Below are positions 22,102 through 33,528 of a DNA stretch of 64,000 nt, one piece after another. The notes under the pieces are model-generated. The model was not told the DNA's origin, ran no database searches, and saw nothing but the letters and a program-made list of their open reading frames with translations. This DNA comes from Heliopora coerulea (taxonomy: Eukaryota > Cnidaria > Anthozoa > Scleralcyonacea > Helioporidae), in NCBI GenBank assembly GCA_030142905.1, contig JASJOG010000238.1, forward strand, positions 286,501 to 350,500, given 5' to 3'. The position numbers and the translations under genes are program-made. Position 1 is the stretch's first letter, and every line of letters begins with the position of its first letter.

Positions 22102-22678
22102 ATGGTCAAACCTGTTACAAATGTTGGCAAGAATCAAATGCGTCCCAGTCAACTGCAAGTGTTGCCACCAAAAGGCCGCCATGCAAACCCTTTACGCATT
22201 CTCGAACCAAGCAGGAAAAGGCTAACCTCACTGAAAGCTGAACGCGTCCTACGTGTCTTAGAAGAAAACATAAAAAACATTCAAATTGTCTTAATCCTTC
22301 CTAACATTATTCAATCCCTCCAAAGATTCAATGTTGTCTTTGGTGAAGAGTTATGCACACTGTTGAGAGAGCACGATGAATTGAGACAGAAATACGAGGA
22401 TACAATAGAACTCCTCGAGGAAGGAAAGAAACTGGAGGCAGAGTATAACGAATGGCTTGAGACGAAAGACAAACAAGAATCTTTGTTTAGTGAATCAGGT
22501 TCAAGTAGTAAAAGCGAAACAAGTGCAACTGTTGAGGAATACATTATTCGAGTGAAGGGACAAAGTATGAAAACGTTGAGGCACAACTTGGTTCTAGTGA
22601 GAAGAGAATTGACCAACTCTATTCAAAATATTCTCAGAAAACTAAGGTCCGACCCTACTTCTATGAAGACAATACTAG
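22102..22678 (+). CDS. IQCD: DRC10 exon 1
   Basis: Starts at ATG 22102 and ends at donor GTTAGT, leaving one base (G). It carries the Pro/Lys N-terminus, the LKAERVLRVLEENI helix and the FGEELCTLLREHDELRQKYE coiled-coil start. An in-frame stop follows directly after the donor, which supports splicing here. Confidence 0.88.
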
Positions 22679-25600
22679 GTTAGTAGTTTAGTGTCTGTTA
22701 GAAAACGTATTCTACTTTTATATTAACAATAAAACGATCTAAAACACCATAATAAACAGGACGGTGGAGAACCATCATGTGCCATTGCAAAAGAAGGATT
22801 GCGGGTCCTGACACCATCTTTTTGCAGGCGAAATATGGACTCTTGGATATCTCGAGACTCGTCCATGTACAGCCTTGGTTCAAGGACGGCGAAGGAGAAT
22901 TTTGAAAGAGATTACCTTGTGATAAAAATAAAACATTTTGCATGGTTACGCTGATCCCTACAGGTGTAAGCAAAAACTCCCGTCTAGCAATGATTGCTAT
23001 TGGTGTAAGCACAGGATCCCTATTTGCAGGGTTGTATGCCATTGAATTTCTCTCCTGCTCCCTTCCCCTCATCCCACAGACTTTTGTCACCTCTCCTTTT
23101 TCATCGCATTCTCCCTCAAATTTTGGTATTGTACAGGCTAAAGTAGCTGCGAAGAAACAGCCGATAAGATTTAGCTTGAGCTAGAACTCGATCCTTTTTT
23201 GTGTACATAAAGCTCGTGACTTTCGTTATGCGTCAGACGTATAAATTGGATGGACAAATTTCAGTCAATTTCGTATCAACATGAGGAGCAACAAGTGCAA
23301 GGACATGATTTGAGTACTGATCCCACTTTCTATTTTAACAAGGTCAAGGTCAGTTTTCAATTAATTTCGCATTTCGGTGAGGTCTCTGATGTTGAGCACC
23401 TGTAAGTGCAACTCGACAGTCAATCATGCCGAGTAAACCATGACCAGTGGCGGATCTAAGGGGAGGCTTCAGGGAGTTTGAACCCCATCTATGAGCCGCC
23501 AAACATTGTGAGGCTTTCTCGCCACAGTTCCTATGTTTACATAATAAATTTTATTTGCATATTCTTCCTTTAATTGTATACCTCATTAAAGCGATAAAGG
23601 AACAAGCACCACCCCACTAAAAACCTAGAATAACCCATGGTCTGGTCAACCATCCCCTTCCTAAAAACCTGGAGCCACACCTGGCCTGCCGAACCCCCTT
23701 CTGCAAAATCCTAGATCCTTGCTTGATGTCAACTAACTCATTTCCTACCTATTTCAAAATCATTCCCAGAGAAATGCATGAACAGAAACTTTTCACAATA
23801 ATCTGACACTGCCGAAGTCAACTGAAAAATGTTGACTCGCACCTTCGGGATACCGGTCCGCCGTTCTACCTGTTGAGCTATCGAGTCCACAGGGATCGGA
23901 GGCGAGCAACTCGCCTCCAATCCCTGTGGACTCGATAGCTGAAAAAGTAGAGTGGCGGACCGGGATCCCGAAGGTGCGAATTCAAATCCCAATCGATTCA
24001 ACATTTTTCAGTTGACTTCTGCAGAGTCGGACTATCATGAAAAGTTTCTGTTCATTTCCTACCGCTGCGCTTTTTTATTATGTGACAGAAAATTACGAGG
24101 TTGGGTAAAACTAAACTTTTCATAAACTTCATATATAGAGCAAAACTGTCATCTGGCTGGAGTAAAGAGCCATTTCGTGAAGGAATTTGAACAACTGCTG
24201 TCGATTGTGAGGGAGAGACTTCTGACAACCCCAGTGGAATTACAAGAAAGAAATTATTACATTGAAAAAATTGTCCAACGGGAAAAGAAGTTATTGAAAA
24301 TAAAAGAAAAACTGCAAGCTGAATACGATCTTCAAATGAAAATAAAAATGGCAGAGGTATATAGAGAGAATGCAACAGCGTTTTTAAAGTGGTTGTTAAC
24401 TTTATTATTATTTACTGCTCAATTTACAGTTCACTGTTCTAACATCAAAGGAGTTAAGAAATCTGTTACAATAACTTTACCAAGAAAAATCGTCTGCCAA
24501 CTTACGAAGAAGTCCCAAGGATTCAAAATTCAAATTACAACTACTTAGTCTGGTTTGGAAATTCATTTCTAGTGCAAGGAATGTTTTGATAAAGACGTGT
24601 GTATTATCAATACATTTTTATCTTCCCTTCTAACCTTGAGTTCTGCGCTGAAAAAATAGTTTGCCTACGTCATGTGATTTTATTACGAAACAGATTCATA
24701 GTGAAATTTTTGTTAGCAACATGTCAGATAATAGCGTCTAGTAAGACGCTCAAACCCAGACGGTCTGTCAAGACCACCTGTCTGATTGGTTCGCAATGAA
24801 GGTAACGGCGAGCAAACAGACCAAGAACATGCACATTAACTGCTTTTGAAATTTCATAACGAAATTTGATTTTGCTTCAGACATCCATTTTTATAGCCTG
24901 TTCCTTCCTGGTAAAAAGTGTTTTGGTGCAATCTCTGTCTCGGAATATACTGCATTATTCACCTCCGAGCAAAACATGAATAGCACATAAAACCAACTAG
25001 GGTTTGTTTAATTATGTAGACGTTTTCTCCAAAGTTTCATTTAATTGATCGTGTAACCTATCAACATACTATCCATATTATTTGATATTCTTTATCATTT
25101 GAACTGTTGTCATCGAACAGAGAACATTCTCGTTTTCGTCAACGACGTAAAACTGCCAAACACATCAGTCCTTTTTCTTGCTGAAAGCGGTAATAATGCT
25201 GTTTGCCACTTCGAAAATGCATGTCACCTGTATCAGATATTCAGTTTTTTTTCCAACGATAACGTGTGGCAACGACTTGAATACGATATACATCTTTTCC
25301 TCTTTCCAAGATTTTTTCATGTTTACGACAACGTTTTCTTATACAGCTTAATTTTATGGTAGCCCAAATCGGTCATTGACGTTTACGTGTCAGTCAAAAG
25401 TAAATCTCCAGGTTGTTATATTCTTCGTCATTCTTCAATAAACTGGATTTTTTCTCAACTCTAATTTGCATTTATAACTTCAAGCTGCATGGCCTAAGCC
25501 CGATTAATAGAATATTCCAATGTCATTCTTAGTAATTTTTACCACGATGGACAAATCTAATGACATGAACTTGGTGCCAGTGCACCAATTCTATGTTTTG

Positions 25601-28600
25601 CCTTTCTGGTTTTGTCTTTACAGGAGGAAAGACAAAATGCAGTGATTAAGTCTTTGAAGGCATCTCTTTACGGGCTTAGCGAAGTGGCTAGTAAGGATTA
25701 CTCTAAACTGCTGTCAGACGCAAGCAAGAGAATAGCAGCCAAAGTTAAGAGTAACGATCACCAACAAAGAACAATGGAGCAGGATAGCAGTGAATTGCAA
25801 CGAATGTTGTACGAGGGACGTAGACGACACGTTGAAGACGAACGTGAAAAAAGGAAGGTAAAGTGAGTATGGACAGATCAAGAAAATGTTATAATGAACA
25901 TGTCCAAGTCCTGTCTCTGAAATTCATTATATTAGTCGCGGGGAAAACGCAAAGAAAAATAATAACCGAGACATCTTTTTATATCACAACAAAAATTTAC
26001 ATATATTAAGCCAACGTTTACCTCAACTTTCTCGCAAATATTACTTCGTTTAACGGCCTGTTTATATGATACCGATTAGCGGGAACGCTCCCAGGATCTC
26101 AGCTCTGTTGACAACTTCTAGAAATCTGTAATTTGCGTTTATTTGGAGAACTAATTCCCGTCCCAATTAACCGGGATCTTGGTTAAAGCCATAGGAATCT
26201 CGGCAAGGCAGAATGAATTTTCGTCCACATAAAAGTGAAAAGGTGGGATACCTCTATGAACTGGGATAAAATGGATTTAACTGCGTATTTAATAAATAAT
26301 TCAAAATTTGCATTCGAAGTAGTGGAAGCGTTTTTAACGCTTCAGAAGATGATGATAAAAATTTCACTATGTGTTTTGACATTTCTGAGCAAGAAAACAA
26401 AATTCAATGCAGTTGAAATAACATGGAGAACAAAACAAGCAAACAAACAAAAAAATAGACCATGAGCATGAAAATCTGTTTTCGTTTCTCGGTGTCTCCA
26501 TTTTGTGGAGTTTGCCGAGCTTTTAGCTCTTACACGGTACTTTTTATAATGCATATAACGCCGGGATAAAATTTATCCCGCTGACCGGGATGCTCCAGTA
26601 TGCCGAGGCCGTGTAAACAGCCCCTAAGGCCCATTTACACGATATGACTGTCGTGTACGTTTGTCCATTTTAATGTATACGATTCAATCATAAGAGTCTT
26701 CCGAACCACTTGCAGCATTTGCGAGCGAATAGCAAGCCGGAACTGTGTTCTTACGACATAATAGCATGCGCCAAAGTGAAGAATGGTAGACGACAGTCAT
26801 ATAGTGTGGATAAGCCTTATGGAGATAATCAAATACTCGGAGGTATTAAACCCTGAGGTCTAACTTCTGGAAGATTATTTTAACAGACCTGGCGACGTCT
26901 CGTTTCATAAAAAGCTCTTCTTGGTTTCAGAATCTCTTTCTCGCATATGATCTTTCACTTTGAAGTAATCGGACTGACTGATTTATACAGATCTGTACTT
27001 AAAAGTCAAATATGGCACTACTCCTCTTCCTCTTCCTCCTCCTAATCGTCATCATCACCACCACCATCATCATCATCATCATCATCATCATCATTGTCAT
27101 CATCGCCATCACCATCATCACGATCATCATTGTCATCGTCGTCACCGTCATCATCATCATCATCACCACCATCATCATCACCATCATCACCATCATCACC
27201 ATCATCATCATCATCATCACCATCATCACCACCACCATCACCACCACCATCATCATCATCATATCGCCATCATGTCGAATTTTGTTTATTTCGGGTGTAT
27301 CAAATGTCCTTATCCTTCATTTAATTCGGGAATGATCGGGAGTTACGACACTAATATTCCTCCAAGTAACGAAGTCGCTGATGCGACAATCTTATCCTGT
27401 CGAAGAGCCTTAATAAGTAAATGCTAACCACGAAAATGAAGCAATATTCAATATTATGAAGCAATAGCAATATTCATGAGCGCTGACATGGAATGAATAA
27501 AATATAGACTGTTATACAAAAAAACTCATCAGATAATTGTTATCTTTGTTCTTAGGATTCAAAGTTTGTTCGTACGTCTGTATATATATGTATGTATATG
27601 TATATATGTATCAATTGTCATCCGAAGCAATTACTTAAATTCCAAAATTACGAGAGAACTAAAATTAAAGAACAACTCCACCAAAGCAGTTGTTGCAAAT
27701 CGGATACGTTTAGTAGGGACCAAGAAAAAACTTTAATACATTCTATACAACAGGGCTTAGAATATAAACCGTCCCATTTTGTCAGGATTGGTTTTTAAAT
27801 TATAAAATGTTACTTCAGAGATCAGAAAATTCAATTTTTTTCTGAGAGGCATACAATTCTGACATACTGAGGTGAAAATTTCAAAGTTTTTTCTTAACGT
27901 ATTCAAGAAAACTTTGAAATATGTGAATTTTTTGAAATTATGTGAAATTATTTTTAATTTCAGTGTAATTAATTAATTACACTAATTAATTTTAGTGAAA
28001 CATTTATTAGTAAAGTAAATGGTTTGAACCTGGGAGAATCGTGACATGTTTGAGAAAGTTGATCGTCCAGGTTAGTGTAGTCTTGAGAAAGACTGTTGGT
28101 TGAAGTGACTGACGTTTCGACAGCCTTAGCGGCGGTCATCTTCAGAGTCAAAAGGAGAGTAAACTTCAGTCACTTCAACCAACAGTCTTTCTCAAGACTA
28201 CACTAACCTGGACGATCAACTTTCTCAAACATGTCACATTTATTAGTGATATTAGGCGATTATTTGTATTTTAATATACTGTAGTTTAATGTCTAGTCTC
28301 TCGAAGATATTAGCTTTGATTAGCTACTCTTAAATTCGAGATAAATAAAGTTTATGAAAAAGAAAAAAATAGCTTTGAACATGGAATCGACTGATTTATC
28401 GTATCTCTGTTACTGACAACATGGGTGTTACGTTTCAGAAAAAGTTCAAGCTTTCCACGGAAGTGTTTAACTGGATTCAAAAGTATGACGCTGATATGGA
28501 TATGCGGCAGGTAATTTGATTCAGTTAATAAGGTGATGTATTATATGGTTGATCTCTTATTGGTCTATTCGCAAAATTACGTACGCTGATTGGTTGGTGA

Positions 28601-31123
28601 ACTGTCCTTTATCTTTTTAAGTGAAGAAGACCGAATGATGAAAAAGTCCTAAGTTTTTATTAAAGTTTGACGTTGCATGCATTCCATCTTGTTAATTCGA
28701 CCTTTATACATACATACTTTTATATGTATAAAATTATCTGAAGATTGTCCAAGGACGTGAATCTCAGAGTAACAACGAAAAAACCTAAGTTCACTACAAA
28801 TATATATATAAATATCCATATCCATATGCATATACATATATGCTCAGGCTGCAGATGCACGTTTCGCTGTACCACAGCTCATCAGTGCAGCAATGAACGA
28901 ACATCGATTGATAAGAAGCCAGTATGCTGAAACCGCTACTCGAGCGATGGGCATTGCTTAACGCTATCGGTTATCATTATATATCCATAGAGTGCTCAAC
29001 AACATCGAAATGTGGGAGTGTATATATATATATATATATATATACATATATATACATATATATATATACAGTATATATTTACATATGTTAACTAAAAATG
29101 TCCTTTACGTCGCTACTTAAAATTTCACGCTGTTAAGCGATCATCAGGCAACTCAAGTCGCCTGATGATCGCTTAACAGCGTGAAACTTTAAGTAGCGAC
29201 GTAAAGGACATTTTTAGTTAACATTTGTATTACTCTCTACCAGCCCTGGTATTGAGCACTCTATTCACGTTGATTTGGAATAACCATATTCCTATATATA
29301 TGTATATATATATATATATCTTATCAAAAACCTCTTTGTATCAAGTTTTAAAACCATTTATAACTGACAAGATAAAACTTTTAAAACCTTATAAAACTTT
29401 ATTTCAAAGTTTCGGAGCGACTGCCCCTTTGTCAAGAATGAGAAATACGAGATAGAGGATGCTCCTTATATAAATAGCGTTAATTATAAATAAAAGTTTA
29501 AAAATACAATACTCAAAAGAAGTCCCTAAGGTTCGAACCTTTGGGTACAAAAGAATACAATTAATATGCCCGAAAACCTCCCTTTTTAGTTGAGTCTGAT
29601 ACATCCGTCTTATCAACAATTTTTACCAACATATCTTTAATTCCCTCATGACCCCCCTCACAAAAATGGGCATACAAATGTTCTCCCGGTATACACCTTT
29701 GACCATTACCATACCTTTTAACACTACTTTTATGGTTATTAAACCTCCTCCTGAAAGATGTTATCGTACTGCCCACATAAATCTTTGAACACATTTTACA
29801 CATTATTAGGTAAATCACTCCTGCCGAATCGCAATCAAACAATTAATTAATATAAAATATACGACCATTTCTACAAAATGTAGAACATATATATATATAT
29901 ATATATTTCATGTATGTAAAATTAATTCATATTATTTGATTATCTTGCTCCTAGAAATGGTGATTAATCGAAAGTTGTGTGACAGTAAATCCTTAATGAT
30001 ACGTACATAAAATTGCACTCTATTTCAGAATCATCCTCAGGGTATTATAAAACGAAAACTTCACAATTAACCTACACTGCCGAAGTCAACTGAAACAGTT
30101 GACTCGAGCGGGATTTGAACTCTGAAATAGAATTGAAACACTGCACATCCATCCTCATGGATAGCGTTAAGTTGTCGCGAGAATATCTCATGCATTTAAA
30201 TTGGATAAAAAAGCACCTTCAATCCCTGTGGACTCAATAGCTCAACAGGTAGAGCGACGGACCGGTATCCCGAAGGTGCGAGTTCAAATCCCGCTCAAGT
30301 CAACTTTTTCAGTTGATTTCGCCAGTGTAGATTAATTGTGAAATTGCACTCTCACTGCAAAATGTGCTCGTCACTGCAAAATATTTTCATCCGTAAGGCT
30401 TCATTTATTCTCAGGACAAAATTTTAATTCATTAATCAAAATATTGATAGTGCTTTCGGAGTGTATACGTGGACGACGAAGACGTTTAGTAGCTGAGAAA
30501 TAGTACTTTTATAAATCAATAGACGAAAATGTTGTAACAATGCCAAAAATCTACTTATGCTCAAGAAATAAAACAACATTGATGTTTTACATTCCTTCGG
30601 TTGATGACGATTGTAGGTGATTTCGTGTTGCTTTTGTTGTTGCTTTTTGATGTCGTTCGGGTTGATGGTAGCAATGTTGAATCAATGTTATAACCGTAGA
30701 TAAGTGTATATGCTGTAATATGTTAGAGAACTGTTTCTCACTTTTGTTAATTTTTGCTTTTTCTGAAGCGTTTAGTTATCTAATTATTACTTTTGCTTAT
30801 AGCCGATTACCTCAAAGTTTTATAATTTCTTTCACTTTCCCCCCAAGGATGAATATGATGAACTCCTCATGGAACGAGATCATTTGCGGAAAGACTTGGA
30901 TGACCTCGGGCAGCACTTTCTTGTTCTTGAGAAAGAATATATGGACATCATGGAAGAACGCAGGCTGGCCGACGAAGCAAAAACAAAGCAAAAGCGTGAA
31001 CTAGAAATTAAAACCTTTGCCGCGACTACCATGCAAGCTCATTGGCGAGGTTTTCGAGTGAGAAAACAGTTGAAGAAAAAAGATAAAAAGAAGGGCCAGA
31101 AAGGAAAGAAAAAGGAACTCTAA
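22102..31123 (+). CDS. IQCD: Dynein regulatory complex subunit 10 (IQ domain-containing protein D)
   Basis: Exons 22102-22678, 24163-24356, 25624-25857, 28439-28510 and 30848-31123 total 1353 nt, 450 codons plus stop; human IQCD is about the same length. All junctions are in phase. The N-terminus has SRKRLTSLKAERVLRVLEENI, followed by FGEELCTLLREHDEL, both aligning with human IQCD. Long charged coiled coils follow, then the WIQKYDADM block and an IQ motif (MQAHWRGFRVRK), ending in a Lys-rich tail. DRC10 sits in the nexin-dynein regulatory complex between axonemal doublets and helps control ciliary and flagellar beating; the IQ motif is a calmodulin-type binding site. The start is the first ATG preceding the conserved N-terminal block; an upstream untranslated exon cannot be excluded. 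Nothing is frameshifted, so this copy looks functional. Confidence 0.9.
22679..23454. other. DRC10 intron 1, left part
   Basis: No coding or structured feature recognised here; the overlapping minus-strand open frame has no family resemblance. Confidence 0.4.
23455..23722. mobile_element. hAT-like non-autonomous fragment
   Basis: Begins cagtggcggatctaagg, a typical hAT-type end, and near 23710 has aaaatcctagatcc in the complementary sense. It shares this pair with the 39.7-kb element. No clear target duplication. Confidence 0.35.
23780..24053. mobile_element. Palindromic element with inverted tRNA-like modules, copy 2
   Basis: Outer arms gaacagaaacttttca and tgaaaagtttctgttc. Inside, two tRNA-like modules lie head-to-head, almost touching at gaggcgagcaactcgcctcc. 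The right module is mutated in its A box (gctgaaaaagtagagtgg). It sits 110 bp before DRC10 exon 2. Confidence 0.65.
24163..24356 (+). CDS. IQCD: DRC10 exon 2
   Basis: Acceptor CTGGAG at 24162 gives TA, which completes a Val codon with the G of exon 1. It then encodes KSHFVKEFEQLLSIVRERLL and a Lys/Glu coiled coil ending KIKMAE. Donor GTATAT is weak, but the phase-0 end fits exon 3. It matches the human block around FLFEKLLTSP. Confidence 0.85.
24357..25623. other. DRC10 intron 2, nothing recognised
   Basis: AT-rich intron. No coding frame with family resemblance and no structured repeat was found. Confidence 0.4.
25624..25857 (+). CDS. IQCD: DRC10 exon 3
   Basis: Acceptor GTCTTTACAG, donor GTAAAG. 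78 codons of continuous heptad-like coiled coil (EERQNAVIKSLKASLYGL to HVEDEREKRK). Phase 0 at both ends. Confidence 0.88.
26050..26624. mobile_element. Possible MITE with divergent inverted ends
   Basis: The left end acggcctgtttatatgatac and the right end gaggccgtgtaaacagcccc are loosely complementary, and cccgggat-type inverted blocks lie inside each end. The boundary with the adjacent family A copy is sharp. Confidence 0.35.
26625..26816. mobile_element. MITE family A, copy 2
   Basis: Matches the 10275-10447 element in opposite orientation along about 170-190 bp, with ends ggcccatttacacgatat and atatagtgtggataagcc. In DRC10 intron 3. Confidence 0.7.
27038..27262. repeat. (ATC/ACC)n trinucleotide microsatellite
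   Basis: About 225 bp of catcat and caccac units with occasional transitions. It opens long frames on both strands, which are repeat artefacts. Confidence 0.95.
28041..28237. mobile_element. Foldback element with hammerhead-like motif
   Basis: Nearly perfect arms of about 75 bp: gtgacatgtttgagaaagtt and its complement, through gtcttgagaaagactgttgg. The loop region holds the hammerhead-like sequence. In DRC10 intron 3, shortly before exon 4. Confidence 0.75.
28106..28150 (-). ncRNA. Hammerhead-ribozyme-like motif with GTC cleavage triplet
   Basis: Minus strand: helix I tgact (28150-28146) with agtca (28110-28106); CTGAAGA core (28145-28139; position 7 is variable in hammerheads); helix II gac..gcc / ggc..gtc with one mismatch; GAAA, then CGTC. 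A15.1-U16.1 and C15.2-G16.2 form a loop-less helix III; the cleavage triplet would be GUC. Antisense to DRC10. Confidence 0.6.
28439..28510 (+). CDS. IQCD: DRC10 exon 4 (WIQKYD block)
   Basis: Acceptor CGTTTCAG, donor GTAATT. 24 codons, KKFKLSTEVFNWIQKYDADM then DMRQ. The WIQKYD core is the family signature. A decayed second copy lies near 33.53 kb. Confidence 0.88.
28981..29084. repeat. (TA)n-rich microsatellite
   Basis: Alternating TA runs around 29019-29080, abutting the hammerhead palindrome. Shorter TA runs recur at 29294-29320 and 29887-29908. Confidence 0.85.
29085..29224. mobile_element. Palindrome carrying two opposed hammerhead ribozymes
   Basis: Arms of about 68 bp (atgttaactaaaaatgtcct and its complement) with few differences, meeting at aggcaactcaagtcgcctg. 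Each arm has a hammerhead core, one per strand. Probably a PLE-derived or retrozyme-like unit. Confidence 0.75.
29157..29200 (+). ncRNA. Hammerhead ribozyme, all three helices intact
   Basis: Helix I gtcgc (29157-29161) with gcgac (29196-29200); CTGATGA at 29162-29168; helix II cgct / agcg with a taac loop; GAAA at 29183-29186; helix III actt / aagt with a 1-nt loop; cleavage triplet GTA (29193-29195). All invariant core residues are present; the only core-adjacent oddity is a T-T at the base of helix II. Sense orientation in DRC10 intron 4. The minus-strand copy in the other arm has one G-T pair in helix I. Confidence 0.75.
29340..29845 (-). mobile_element. Penelope-like element fragment with GIY-YIG endonuclease
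   Basis: Minus-strand frame 29842-29561: GVIYLIMCKMCSKIYVGSTI, then SFRRRFNNHKSS. This is the PLE-type GIY-YIG with the preceding Cys pair and the downstream RFNNH. The ending (DSTKKGGFRAY then stop) lacks the usual ESLLI..PSLN tail. The RT domain is absent, so it is 5' truncated. The 3' tail near 29400-29450 has a degenerate hammerhead-like stem followed by GAAAC. In DRC10 intron 4, antisense. Confidence 0.75.
30025..30350. mobile_element. Rearranged tRNA-like foldback element, copy 3
   Basis: Contains the same outer sequences (attaacctacactgccgaag), the ttgtcgcgagaatat core in reverse, and one complete tRNA-like module at about 30228-30305 with acceptor-type ends actc and gagt. The left module is truncated after ttgactcgagcgggatttga. 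Confidence 0.6.
30848..31123 (+). CDS. IQCD: DRC10 exon 5 (IQ motif, Lys-rich C-terminus)
   Basis: Acceptor after a C-tract (CCCCCCAAG). 91 codons and TAA at 31121-31123. Coiled coil (DDLGQHFLVLEKEYMDIMEE), IQ motif MQAHWRGFRVRK, then a Lys/Gly tail like that of human IQCD. A decayed copy lies near 35.1 kb. Confidence 0.9.
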   Translation, partial: DEYDELLMERDHLRKDLDDLGQHFLVLEKEYMDIMEERRLADEAKTKQKRELEIKTFAATTMQAHWRGFRVRKQLKKKDKKKGQKGKKKEL

Positions 31124-33210
31124 GTGTAAACGATGTCGTTCCCAGCTAGGATAAAATACAAATGAATGTTTGTGATCATTCATGTGCAGATTAATCAATC
31201 TGCTCACTATTTCTTAATACGTTCGTGTCTTCATGAGGGACCTTTGATTGAAAGATTCTTTTTTTGGATTGCGTATTTTCGATCACCCTTCATCAATCAC
31301 TTGCGTTATATTGGGACTGACGATTTCTGAAGGAAAAAGGAGATCAATAGAGTTCAGTTTTTGAGTAATCACATATTTTTAGTGAAAAAAATGCCGATGA
31401 ACATTGACCGGGGCGGATGTATGGAGCTCGGATAATTCAACCGGCGGATAACCAGTAGTCTTGATAACAGACGATATTATATTGTGGGGAGGAGATTTGG
31501 ATATATTACGCAAGAGCGTCAAAAGCGATGTAGGAATATATTTATTGATACAACATAAAATTTAATATCCTTGACCCACCATGAAACTTTTTGTTTATCA
31601 TATAGACGGCAAATCAAAATCGGTGTAAGATTTACAAGAACTCGAGTTCACTGGCCCCAAAACAACACAAGCTTTTTCTAAACTCCTCTTCTGCTAGATG
31701 TTCATAATGGAAGAGGGCGTCAGATCTATGACAAATTGTTACACGCATTATGTTTTCTTCTTCTCCGCATTGGAAAATGTTAGGTTAGTTGCACGAGTTA
31801 ATCTCGAAGAGCCCATCATCTTCTTACTTAAGGCAGCTGCAGTTTTTCTGGCAGTATTAGTCCCAACAGTGACATATATTTTCATAAGCAAACATATGCT
31901 GGATTTTCGTGTGGTGTGAAGTAAAAGCCTTTAGTTTTTCTGCATACTTCTCAATTTTGCTCACATAAAGCTCAATAATATACACCAGATACCGGGCACC
32001 AAGCGCCATGTTCGGCTCCGCTAGAATACATGGTAATAATGCTTTATAAAACGTGGTTTGTACTTCAGGAGATTGAACCCGCCATGGAAAGTCTTGCTAA
32101 AAGTTTCATCGAATTTTAAAAAACTATTTTCAACACGGATATTCACAAATTGCAGTTGAAGACATTATTTGGCTCTTGACCCGAACACTTTACTGTTATC
32201 AAGTAACAAACTGTATTCAAGAGACACCACCGTTCCCGTACCTAACAATCCTTTCAATTACATCATCTCTGCCATGGGTGCATATTATATATTTCTAGTC
32301 TTTCCGCCTTCTTGCGTTTTTCATGCTTTCTATCATCTCTTTGTCCAAAGCCTTGCGAAATTCAAGTCAAACAGTTCAATGGTTTTTAAATAATAAATAA
32401 AGACCTTTACCTTCGCTAACTTTTATCCAATATATTATTTGGAGTACCCATTCCGGACAGGACACGGTTCTCCATCCATTTGAGTGACTTCTAGTACAAC
32501 TTTAATCAATCTGAAATTGACTCAGCTTCGATATCTTCCAGTTTCGTCTTTCAGTTTTGAAAGCTTCAGTTGTCTTCAAACTTTAACTCCGTTCTCTCGT
32601 ACTCAGCTACTTTATCTTTCTAGGTTCAGCTGCCAATCTTCAAAAAATCTTACGAGCCCATTTTATCTAGTAAATTTCCAGCACTTCTCGTTCTTCACGT
32701 AACGTTTTATACTAGCTCTAACCGTTTCATTGCAAACGCTCAGATCATCCAAGCTGTTCTTTCTCAATCTGTAATTCTGAATATTTTTTTTTTAACAAAC
32801 GAAATTCAAGCTAAGCCTGATCCTAAGCCTATTTTTACAAATCCTATGAAATTGATCCTAAGAGAAATAGCACTAACAAAATTTGCATTTCTATCGCATG
32901 ATCTACTTCTAAAGCTATGTTTTTGCAAGCAAATAATCTCTTTAAGGGTGATTAACAAGTTAAAATGAACTTTTTCTATCTTCAAATGATAACTTAGAGA
33001 TTTCATAAGAGTTTTAGAACTAATTTACGCAGTTTGTGTAGGTGTAGCCATACAGATGGACCACTCATTTGTAAATACTACGAAAACCACTGGTGCATAG
33101 ATAATAAATTTAATTCCTATCCACTGTGATATGAATAAAAATTATCATATAGACACTATTTCTGAATTATAAAAATCATAGGCGCGGAGGTCCAGTGTAG
33201 ATAGCTTCGA
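31124..33210. other. DRC10 3' flank and intergenic DNA
   Basis: No gene supported. The DRC10 3' UTR probably lies at the start. A block near 31285-31345 is repeated at 35.5 kb. Confidence 0.4.
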
Positions 33211-33355
33211 TAAAACAGCGGCGTTCTTGAGGTTATACACTATCTAAAATATAAAAAACAAGCTTCTCGACGTTTCGAGCGAAACGCTCGAAACATCGAG
33301 AAGCTTGTTTTTTATATTTTAGATAGTGTATAACCTCAAGAACGCCGCTGTTTTA
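33211..33355. mobile_element. Nearly perfect foldback palindrome
   Basis: About 70-bp arms (taaaacagcggcgttcttga and its complement), centred on gacgtttcgagcgaaacgctcgaaac. Reminiscent of PLE tails, but without CUGANGA. Confidence 0.75.
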
Positions 33356-33528
33356 TAAAAATCATAGCTTTTGAAAAACTGAAAGGATACCCAGTTCATA
33401 TATATTATTACATGAAAACTAATGTATCGCTTGCAACAACGAATTAGTAGAATTAAATTTATTGCACAATTAGTGTCATATAGAATCCTTTGACGTTATC
33501 TACAATGACGCATTCTATTTTTTTCCAG

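Noticed and set aside
22698..23184. Additional gene after DRC10 exon 1
   Set aside because: Open frames on both strands overlap each other within intron 1 and show no conserved motif.
26999..27335. Long open frames on both strands (poly-Ser/Pro/Ile or poly-Met/Val)
   Set aside because: They are translations of an (ATC/ACC)n microsatellite.
33240..33325. Hammerhead at the centre of the 33.2-kb palindrome
   Set aside because: GAAAC is present but no CUGANGA core occurs at the required distance; the symmetry is explained by the palindrome alone.
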